In this document: piece by piece, positions 1 to 5,098 of the stretch | Position numbering within the stretch: position 1 is the stretch's first letter | Layout of the letters: the number at the start of each line of letters is the position of its first letter | From: Bacteroidia bacterium | Lineage (GTDB): Bacteria; Bacteroidota; Bacteroidia; UKL13-3 | NCBI GenBank assembly: GCA_019454865.1 | Contig: JACFNJ010000145.1 | Span: 1-6,087 of the forward strand | Direction of reading: 5' to 3' | Length of the DNA stretch: 6,087 bases | Position numbers and translations under genes: made by a program | The notes under the pieces: generated by a model | Database searches by the model: none | What the model was told of the DNA's origin: nothing | The model's input: only the letters and a program-made list of their open reading frames with translations

Positions 1-591
1 CGCACACTTTGGGTTACGTGCCAAGCATATATACCTGCCGTGTAATATCAACCAGTGGTGCGCTTTGCCAATATATTTATCAGGAATATTTTTTACTAAT
101 TGCTCTTCTGCTTGTTGTGGTGTTTTAGCACCTATGGTTAAACCCAATCGGGCACTTACACGAAATACGTGTGTATCTACAGCCATTGCAGGTTTGTCGT
201 AAATAACCGATGCTATTACGTTTGCTGTTTTTCTTCCTACTCCCGGCAGTTTTACCAATTCTTCTACCGTATCCGGAATTATGCCTTTAAAATCATTAGC
301 TAACATTTGTGCCATAGCCTGCAAGTGTTTTGCTTTATTGTTTGGGTAACTAATGCTGCGTATGTAATCAAAAATAGTTTCTACATCTGCTTGTGCTAAT
401 GCTTGTGGAGTAGGGAAGGCACTAAACAATTCCGGTGTTACCATGTTTACACGCTTATCCGTACACTGTGCTGATAGTATAACAGCAACTAACAATTGAT
501 ACGGATTATCGTATAATAATTCGGTTTCAGCCTCCGGTTGGTGTGTGCTAAAATATTCTATAAAATGTTGATACCGTTCCTTTCTATTCAT
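1..591 (-). CDS. nth: Endonuclease III, DNA glycosylase/AP lyase (3' end cut by window edge)
   Basis: Base-excision repair enzyme that removes oxidised pyrimidines and nicks the abasic site by beta-elimination. The visible 197 residues start at the ATG at 591 and stay open to base 1. The helix-hairpin-helix LPGVGRKTA lies at 115-123 and contains the catalytic Lys121. VDTHVFRV at 138-145 contains the catalytic Asp139. HGRYICLARNPKC near the end gives the first two cysteines (189 and 196, spacing C-x6-C) of the C-terminal 4Fe-4S cluster. In E. coli Nth (211 aa) the same residues sit at 120, 138, 187 and 194, so only about 15-20 residues are missing, including the last two cluster cysteines. The start is the first ATG after the corA stop, 31 bp away, and has no Shine-Dalgarno sequence. 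It is probably the last visible gene of a guaA-corA-nth transcript. Family assignment is secure. Confidence 0.96.
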   Translation of the reverse strand, partial: MNRKERYQHFIEYFSTHQPEAETELLYDNPYQLLVAVILSAQCTDKRVNMVTPELFSAFPTPQALAQADVETIFDYIRSISYPNNKAKHLQAMAQMLANDFKGIIPDTVEELVKLPGVGRKTANVIASVIYDKPAMAVDTHVFRVSARLGLTIGAKTPQQAEEQLVKNIPDKYIGKAHHWLILHGRYICLARNPKCA

Positions 592-622
592 GCAATTGAA
601 AAGCTTTTAGTAATTCAACAAC

Positions 623-1558
623 CTAAAAAAGATTTTTCTTATGAAAAAATAAAACACCAATTGCAGATAGACCTAATGCTAGCGACATTACTATCCAAAA
701 AGCATGTTCGTAATCGGCAAATGGAAGTTCAACATTCATCCCATACAAACTTGCTATTAAAATTGGTAACGAAAGAATGATGGTAATGGAAGTTAAAAAA
801 CGGATGGTTATGTTTAAGTTATTAGAAATGATAGAGGAGTGCGCACCCATCATATTACCCAATATGTTGGAATATATTTTAGCCATCTCAATGGCTTGCT
901 TGGTTTCGATAATTACATCATTTATTAACTCTTGTTCACTTTCTTTCAGCTCTTTCATTACGGTGTGCTGTTGCAAGCGCATCATCATTAATTCATTACT
1001 TTTAAGCGATGTATTAAAGTACACCAAACTTTTTTCTAAATTTAATAACTGCAACAACTCACTGTTTCGTGTGGCTTTGTGTAATATTTCTTGTATTTCA
1101 TCAGCTTTATTATTTATGGTTTTTAGGTAGCGTAAATACAAAATAGACGAGCGTAAGAAAATTTGTAACAACATTTTTTCGCGCAAGGCAGTATTTAGGT
1201 TGCGCACACGCTCTTCCACAAAGGCTTGTATTACCTCTGTTTGTTTACTGCAAACTGTAAGTATTAAATCGCGTTTTATAATTATACCCAAAGGCAATGT
1301 TTTGTATGGTAATGCATCGTCTTCACTCAGCTCAAGCGGAATGCGACAAATAATAAGCAAGCAGTTTTTTTGTTGTTCTACACGCGGGCTTTCATCCGCA
1401 TCTAATGGGTCAATTATTAAATCGGAATTGATTAATAGTTTCTGACTGATAAATTCAATCTCAGCAGAAGACGGTTCAACCATATTTATCCAGCAATCTT
1501 TTTCGATTCGCTCAATTTCTTGTAACCTGCTTTTTTCTGTTTTAAAATATTTTATCAT
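623..1558 (-). CDS. corA: CorA-family magnesium/divalent cation transporter
   Basis: Inner-membrane channel of the CorA/MIT family, which works as a homopentamer and takes up Mg2+ (some members carry Co2+, Ni2+ or Zn2+). The 311 residues show the family layout. A soluble N-terminal alpha/beta domain (about 1-115) carries the family-like DPLDADESPR at 50-59. A long helical stalk follows (about 120-245). Two C-terminal membrane segments lie at about 253-272 and 286-305. The signature YGMN is at 272-275, directly after the first membrane helix, and leads into the periplasmic loop VELPF. The protein ends in a basic tail (HKKNLF). Length is normal for the family. The ATG at 1558 lies 55 bp after the guaA stop and the TAG is 31 bp before nth, suggesting co-transcription. 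The A-rich leader lacks a Shine-Dalgarno motif. Ion preference cannot be read from the sequence, and the symbol denotes the family. Confidence 0.93.
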   Translation of the reverse strand: MIKYFKTEKSRLQEIERIEKDCWINMVEPSSAEIEFISQKLLINSDLIIDPLDADESPRVEQQKNCLLIICRIPLELSEDDALPYKTLPLGIIIKRDLILTVCSKQTEVIQAFVEERVRNLNTALREKMLLQIFLRSSILYLRYLKTINNKADEIQEILHKATRNSELLQLLNLEKSLVYFNTSLKSNELMMMRLQQHTVMKELKESEQELINDVIIETKQAIEMAKIYSNILGNMMGAHSSIISNNLNITIRFLTSITIILSLPILIASLYGMNVELPFADYEHAFWIVMSLALGLSAIGVLFFHKKNLF

Positions 1559-1613
1559 TTTCAGGTTGTGTTTTGGATATGGTAATTTTAAAAATTAGTT
1601 CATTTGTTTTCTG

Positions 1614-3140
1614 CTATTCCCACTCAATGGTTGCAGGTGGTTTCGAGCTTATGTCATAAACCACGCGGTTTATTCCCTTTACCCGATTTATTATTTTGTT
1701 TGAAACATCTGCTAAAAAATTATACGGTAAATGGCTCCAATCTGCTGTCATACCATCCACACTTGTTACTGCACGTAAGCAAATTACATGCTGATAGGTA
1801 CGCTCATCACCCATTACGCCTACGCTTTGTACAGGTAGAAATATTGCTCCTGCTTGCCATACATTTTTATACAAATCTTGCTCTTTTAATTCATGTATAA
1901 AAATAGCATCGGCTTCTTGTAATATGCTTACCTTTTCAGCAGTAATATCTCCTATTATACGAATTGCAAGTCCGGGACCGGGAAATGGATGACGATTCAA
2001 AATTACTGAACTCATGCCAAGTGCTGTGCCTACTTCGCGTACTTCGTCTTTAAATAACATGCGCAAAGGCTCTACAATTTGTAATTTCATGTGCTCCGGT
2101 AATCCGCCTACATTATGGTGAGATTTAATGGTAGCCGAAGGTCCTTTTACACTTACCGATTCAATTACATCCGGATAAATTGTACCTTGTGCAAGCCATT
2201 TTACATCTTTAATTTTGTGTGCTTCTTCATCAAACACTTCAATAAAAACACGACCAATTGTTTTACGTTTTTGTTCCGGATCGCTTATTCCTTTAAGTGC
2301 TGTTAAAAATTTTTCTTTTGCATTTACACCTACTACATTTATTCCGCTTTGTTTGTAGGCTTCCAAAACTTGTTCAAATTCATTTTTGCGCAATAAGCCA
2401 TTGTCAATAAATATTCCGGTTAAATTATTGCCAATTGCTTTGTGTAGTAATACAGCAGCTACTGATGAATCAACACCTCCTGATAATCCTAAAATAACTT
2501 TATCGTTTTGTAATTTGCTTTTTAATTCTGAAATAGTTCTATCAATAAAATGCTCAGCATCCCAATTTTGTTTCAGTTTAGCTATATTCTTAACAAAGTT
2601 TTCTAGCAGTTTTGTGCCATCTGTACTGTGTGTTACTTCCGGATGAAACTGAATTGCATAGGTTGGTTCACCTTCAATTTTAAATGCAGCTACTTTTACA
2701 TCGTGTGTTGATGCTATGATGCTAAAATTATCAGGAATTTCAGTAATAGTATCGCCATGGCTCATCCATACCTGGGAGTTTATATCAATGTTTTGAAACA
2801 AGATAGTATCATTTACCGCACTTAAATTAGCTCTTCCGTATTCTCGAATTTTAGAAGGAGTAACTTTACCACCATTGCTTTGTGCTAAATATTGTGCGCC
2901 ATAACATACTCCAAGTATTGGGTATTTACCTCGGTATTGGCTTAAATCAATTGCCGGTAAAATACCATCATTAACAGAATACGGACTGCCGGATAGGATA
3001 ATTGCTTTTACTTCATTGTCTAATTCCGGAAGATGAGTACATGGATGAATCTCAGAATACACATGTAATTCTCTAAGTCGTCTGGCAATAAGTTGTGTGT
3101 ATTGCGAGCCAAAATCAATTATTAATACTTTCTCTTCCAT
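1614..3140 (-). CDS. guaA: GMP synthase (glutamine-hydrolysing)
   Basis: Converts XMP to GMP using ATP and the ammonia of glutamine, the last step of de novo guanine nucleotide synthesis, in the cytosol. The 508 residues contain all three domains. The class I glutamine amidotransferase domain (about 1-190) has its nucleophile Cys79 in LGVCYGAQ, with His166 and Glu168 in FHPEV completing the triad. The ATP pyrophosphatase domain (about 195-390) has the PP-loop LSGGVDSS at 219-226, plus SVKGPSATIKSHHNVGGLPE-type and HPFPGPG motifs. The C-terminal dimerisation/XMP-binding domain ends in YDISSKPPATIEWE, characteristic of GuaA. E. coli GuaA is 525 aa, so this is full length. The ATG at 3140 gives the expected MEEKVLIIDFGSQYTQ amino end. 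It lies 55 bp ahead of corA and is probably the first gene of the transcript. No lesion was seen. Confidence 0.98.
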   Translation of the reverse strand: MEEKVLIIDFGSQYTQLIARRLRELHVYSEIHPCTHLPELDNEVKAIILSGSPYSVNDGILPAIDLSQYRGKYPILGVCYGAQYLAQSNGGKVTPSKIREYGRANLSAVNDTILFQNIDINSQVWMSHGDTITEIPDNFSIIASTHDVKVAAFKIEGEPTYAIQFHPEVTHSTDGTKLLENFVKNIAKLKQNWDAEHFIDRTISELKSKLQNDKVILGLSGGVDSSVAAVLLHKAIGNNLTGIFIDNGLLRKNEFEQVLEAYKQSGINVVGVNAKEKFLTALKGISDPEQKRKTIGRVFIEVFDEEAHKIKDVKWLAQGTIYPDVIESVSVKGPSATIKSHHNVGGLPEHMKLQIVEPLRMLFKDEVREVGTALGMSSVILNRHPFPGPGLAIRIIGDITAEKVSILQEADAIFIHELKEQDLYKNVWQAGAIFLPVQSVGVMGDERTYQHVICLRAVTSVDGMTADWSHLPYNFLADVSNKIINRVKGINRVVYDISSKPPATIEWE

Positions 3141-3348
3141 AATGGTGCGCGAAATTAAGAATTGTTATTGGAATAGAAGAAAAAAAATCAATACGAACGA
3201 AAAAAATTGCTTTATAATCTATCAAATGTATGTGGTTTGGCGTATTTACCTATTATTTGCACTTCTCTTTCAATACATCACAAAGATTGATGCGAGCTAT
3301 TAACCACCTAAACAGCTTATTTGAAGAGTTCATGTAAGTGGCTTATTT
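3141..3348. other. Intergenic region between the Fic relic and guaA
   Basis: This A/T-rich gap is the leader region of guaA and the junction between the core genes and the accessory half. It contains the TACATTTG element described separately and a weak 5-bp hairpin (CATCA at 3276-3280 with TGATG at 3288-3292) that has no T-tract. A plus-strand open frame (3097-3303) overlaps the guaA start and has no recognisable protein features, so it is not called. I see no purine riboswitch pattern and no intrinsic terminator. Confidence 0.5.
3223..3230 (-). promoter_or_regulatory. Possible Bacteroidota-type -7 promoter element for guaA
   Basis: Read on the minus strand this is TACATTTG, an exact fit to the TAnnTTTG -7 consensus of Bacteroidota primary-sigma promoters. 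It lies about 83-90 bp upstream of the guaA ATG, in the only sizeable gap before that gene. No TTG-type -33 element is visible at the usual spacing, so it would be a weak promoter or a chance match. Confidence 0.3.
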
Positions 3349-3690
3349 CTATTTGTCATTCGTGTCAATTTGTTCAATAAACATCTCGGTCAAAGTATTA
3401 ACGTTACTTTCAATTGTTCCTTTCATATTTCGTTCGTAAAAATTTTTGTCTGGTGGAGTGAGATTTATTGTAAAACCTTTTTTTAAAAGCTAACAGTCTT
3501 AAAAACTCACTTTGTGTTCTGCCGTTTCCTACTCTAAATGGGGGTATATTGTTGCCGTTGTCAAAATTTTTGCCAATTTCACTGATAACTGTTTTTTGTT
3601 GTCTTTCGGAATTTTCTTGAACTCAACAATTAATTGGTCAATGTATCTGAAAACGTTGTCAATATGCGAAGTGGGAAAATTCTTTTTGTC
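3349..3690 (-). pseudogene. Decayed Fic-domain (AMPylase-family) gene, C-terminal part
   Basis: Fic proteins transfer AMP or other phosphate-containing groups to target proteins, often as toxins. Translated with two frame corrections, this stretch gives a recognisable Fic core. In order it holds KNFPTSHIDNVFRYIDQLI, EFKKIPKDNKKQLSVKLAKI, the core PFRVGNGRTQSEFLRLLAF, then KKGFTINLTPPDKNFYERN and MKGTIESNVNTLTEMF, ending at the TAG at 3349-3351. The first and last parts share one frame. The GNGR core (about 3541-3485) is in another, entered at a C5 run (3540-3544) and left at an A7 run (3478-3484). That fits insertions of 2 and 1 bases, net +3. Residues aligned to the canonical HPFx(D/E)GNGR read Y-P-F-R-V-G-N-G-R, so the catalytic His is Tyr and the acidic residue is Val. 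An in-frame TAA (3691-3693) precedes the recognisable part and no start codon is in that frame. Non-functional with high likelihood; the Fic assignment rests on motif recognition. Confidence 0.82.
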
Positions 3691-3795
3691 TTATCTTGGG
3701 TGGGAAAAAGCAAGTTCTTTTACAAACTTTGGTTTGTGTTGCGCATTGAGCGGGTTGTAAAAGTGCTTGCTTTTAACGTTGAGCTGTTCATTTAT
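3691..3795 (-). other. Degenerate segment joined to the 5' edge of the Fic relic
   Basis: The Fic frame stays open upstream of the TAA at 3691-3693 as far as another TAA at 3796-3798. It reads in part VKSKHFYNPLNAQHKPKFVK then ELAFSHPR. It has no ATG or signal, and I do not recognise it as any part of a Fic domain. It starts at the stop codon of the 148-aa gene (3792-3794). It could be a badly worn piece of the Fic N-terminal region or an unrelated fragment joined during a deletion. The plus-strand open frames across this region (3512-3760 and 3634-3999) are best explained as antisense shadows. Confidence 0.4.
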
Positions 3796-4238
3796 TTACA
3801 GTTTTCCTTATATGCTGCATTATATACAGATACTGCTTCCAGCAGTCGATATTCTCTTTTGTTTTCGCGGATTATGCTGTATGCGGTAACTCCTAAGCCA
3901 ACTGTAAAAATACCAAGATGCAACGCTTGGTTAAAAGGACCTATTTGTGGAAGTAAAAATGGCGTTACACCTAAACCCAAACCAGTCCCAGCAACATAAG
4001 CCACAACTGCATCAAGTATAATTGCTTTATGCAGCTTTGTAAATGCTTGTTTTGATTCGGGAAATTCACTCATCAGTATGTTCAATTTTGATAGTGATAC
4101 TTTCTGTCCATTGTTATAACACTTATTGTTTACAACATACAGCGTATCGTTGCATGACTGGCTATGTGCGAAAACACTAAAACTAGTTACACACGCTATC
4201 ACCATAAAAGCTCGCAAATATTTTAAGTTTAATTTCAT
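3792..4238 (-). CDS. Hypothetical exported protein with two hydrophobic segments (148 aa)
   Basis: Family not recognised. Residues 1-26 look like a signal peptide: a basic start (MKLNLKYLR), a hydrophobic core at about 10-24, and a plausible signal peptidase I site after AHS at 24-26. VIAC at 13-16 resembles a lipobox but sits in too short a hydrophobic stretch to favour a lipoprotein. The mature start carries a close cysteine pair, Cys29 and Cys40, around DTLYVVNN, and a third Cys is at 147. Two glycine-rich hydrophobic segments follow, about 72-96 (AVVAYVAGTGLGLGV) and 105-123 (GIFTVGLGVTAYSI). The polar tail RENKREYRLLEAVSVYN is helical. The layout suggests an envelope protein with a small exported head and a membrane hairpin. 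It lies 59 bp after the 158-aa gene on the same strand, so the two may share a transcript. The leader (AACGATAAAAA before ATG) is A-rich without a Shine-Dalgarno sequence. No function is assigned. Confidence 0.78.
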   Translation of the reverse strand: MKLNLKYLRAFMVIACVTSFSVFAHSQSCNDTLYVVNNKCYNNGQKVSLSKLNILMSEFPESKQAFTKLHKAIILDAVVAYVAGTGLGLGVTPFLLPQIGPFNQALHLGIFTVGLGVTAYSIIRENKREYRLLEAVSVYNAAYKENCK

Positions 4239-4297
4239 TTTTTATCGTTGTTTTATTTGTTTTTTAACATATAATGCGCCAGAGTAGGGGAATTTTG

Positions 4298-4774
4298 CTA
4301 ATTAATTTTTAGGTGTTCATTTTCTTTTAACACTACACTGTTAAGATAATTTGTCATAATATTTATGGAATTGTAGTTATCCATAGTAACAGAGGTAGAT
4401 TGTCTTAATAAATCTTTAAATAATAAAACAACAAACATCACATTTTCTTCAAGCTGGGTAGCCCTTAGCTGTACCTGTTCAATTTCTGACCATTTGTAGG
4501 TTTTATTGCTATCTAAAGTGATTTCTGATTTATTAAGCAGTATTTTAGCTTTTCTATAAACAAGGAGCATATAAGTTAAAATTGAGAATAGAATACAAGA
4601 TATTATGATTATGTCGTATTGAGATGAAAGAGATTGGTATATTCCTAAAAACCAAATCGTAAAAATTGAAAAACAAGCCATACACCAAAAGTATGCTAAC
4701 GCACTTCGTTTAGAACTATAAATAACTAACGTTCCATCTTCTTCTATTATGCAACTAGGTTTTATCTTTCTCAT
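4298..4774 (-). CDS. Hypothetical two-helix membrane protein with possible PH-like domain (158 aa)
   Basis: Not recognised with certainty. The visible order is a short basic cytosolic start with a strand-like EEDGTLVIYSSKRSA (11-25), then membrane segments at about 26-47 (AYFWCMACFSIFTIWFLGIY) and 54-73 (DIIIISCILFSILTYMLLVY). A polar C-terminal half follows. There, AKILLNKSEITLDSNKTYKW at 76-95, then SEIEQVQL and NVMFVVLLFKD, alternate like beta-strands, and a helix-like end (about 131-150) closes it. A two-helix membrane hairpin followed by a 'xxL..I......Y.W.EIE.V' strand pattern is typical of bacterial PH-like membrane proteins (bPH/YcxB type). That link is inferred from pattern, not from a database match. 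Length suits an intact gene. The ATG at 4774 is preceded by an A/T palindrome (4778-4792) and no Shine-Dalgarno sequence. It is followed after 59 bp by the 148-aa gene. Confidence 0.78.
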   Translation of the reverse strand: MRKIKPSCIIEEDGTLVIYSSKRSALAYFWCMACFSIFTIWFLGIYQSLSSQYDIIIISCILFSILTYMLLVYRKAKILLNKSEITLDSNKTYKWSEIEQVQLRATQLEENVMFVVLLFKDLLRQSTSVTMDNYNSINIMTNYLNSVVLKENEHLKIN

Positions 4775-4777
4775 TTT

Positions 4778-4792
4778 CTTAATTTAATTAAG
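4778..4792. repeat. Near-perfect A/T palindrome just upstream of the 158-aa gene
   Basis: CTTAATT-T-AATTAAG has 7-bp arms around a single central base and ends 3 bp before the ATG at 4774. It occupies the place of a ribosome binding site. It could be an operator or an mRNA hairpin affecting initiation. An A/T-only palindrome of this size can also arise by chance in such sequence. Confidence 0.35.
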
Positions 4793-4892
4793 CTTTTCCA
4801 AGGTGTTGGGATATAATATTGATACATATAACAGTCAGTGAAAAAACTCTAAGTAATTAACACAAGCTTTATATTATTCATGAAATAAAAAT

Positions 4893-4924
4893 ACAAACAA
4901 AAACTGAAAATCCAATTTGTTTGT
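4893..4924. repeat. Inverted repeat, 9-bp arms
   Basis: ACAAACAAA (4893-4901) and TTTGTTTGT (4916-4924) are exact reverse complements around a 14-nt loop. The arms are A/T-rich with only two G-C pairs, and no T-tract follows on either strand, so it is a poor intrinsic terminator. Confidence 0.4.
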
Positions 4925-4935
4925 GTATGCCAATA

Positions 4936-4949
4936 ATAAACCCGTTTAT
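4936..4949. repeat. Short palindrome ATAAAC-CC-GTTTAT
   Basis: Six-bp arms surround a 2-nt centre. The size and form fit a dimeric regulator half-site pair, but nothing links it to a named regulator. It lies about 160 bp upstream of the 158-aa start codon. Confidence 0.3.
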
Positions 4950-5066
4950 GCGGATGTGTGGTCTGTGTATTAATATATTTTTTTACTTAATTAACATATA
5001 AGGGCTACTTTCAAGTTTTGAATATTCGGAACTCAAGAGGTTAACGAGCGTTTATGTGAGAGGCTT

Positions 5067-5084
5067 AGGGGTGAAATTACCCTT
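5067..5084 (-). terminator. Weak hairpin after the DUF1016 gene, possible terminator
   Basis: AGGGGT (5067-5072) pairs with ACCCTT (5079-5084) across a 6-nt loop, giving six pairs including one G-T wobble. It begins 14 nt after the DUF1016 stop codon, where a terminator would be expected. No T-tract follows on the minus strand, so intrinsic termination is doubtful. Confidence 0.22.
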
Positions 5085-5098
5085 TGCTTACTCGATTA

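Larger units (their letters stand above)
4775..5098. other. 324-bp non-coding gap with several short inverted repeats
   Basis: No open frame with protein character was found on either strand. The gap separates the DUF1016 gene from the two small membrane protein genes, so it should hold the end of one transcript and perhaps the start of the other. Visible structure includes the palindrome 4778-4792, a 9-bp inverted repeat (4893-4901 with 4916-4924) and a 14-bp palindrome (4936-4949). Also present are TTCAA-GTT-TTGAA (5010-5022), directly followed by the overlapping GAATATTC (5020-5027), and a hairpin at 5067-5084. The octamer CGTTTATG occurs twice (4943-4950 and 5049-5056). No clear -7/-33 promoter pair was found. 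The gap may hold an unrecognised RNA or a worn recombination site, or be plain spacer. Confidence 0.55.

Noticed and set aside
538..1445. Plus-strand open frames opposite corA and the nth start
   Set aside because: They overlap well-identified conserved genes on the other strand and have no motifs of their own.
3141..3240. Purine or guanine riboswitch in the guaA leader
   Set aside because: The leader is A/T-rich and lacks the conserved junction and loop sequences of a purine aptamer.
3097..3303. Plus-strand open frame of 68 codons over the guaA start region
   Set aside because: It overlaps the guaA start, has no recognisable domain, and its hydrophobic end is explained by the A/T-rich gap.
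3512..3760. Plus-strand open frame of 82 codons
   Set aside because: It is antisense to the recognisable Fic core and has low-complexity Cys/Phe/Leu composition typical of a shadow frame.
3349..3795. Functional Fic toxin with an antitoxin partner
   Set aside because: The gene lacks a start, has an in-frame stop and two frameshifts, and has an altered catalytic motif. No antitoxin-like gene adjoins it.
3634..3999. Plus-strand open frame of 121 codons
   Set aside because: It lies antisense to the end of the 148-aa gene and to the Fic relic. The minus strand has recognisable signal-peptide and Fic features there, and the plus-strand product has none.
5010..5060. Possible integron attC-like site around GTTAACGAGCGTTTATG
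   Set aside because: It superficially resembles a GTTRRRY-type core, but no matching RYYYAAC partner with the required imperfect-palindrome arms was found, and no integrase is visible.
5067..5084. Strong intrinsic terminator after the DUF1016 gene
   Set aside because: The stem is short with a wobble and no T-tract follows on the minus strand, so it is kept only as a low-confidence entry.
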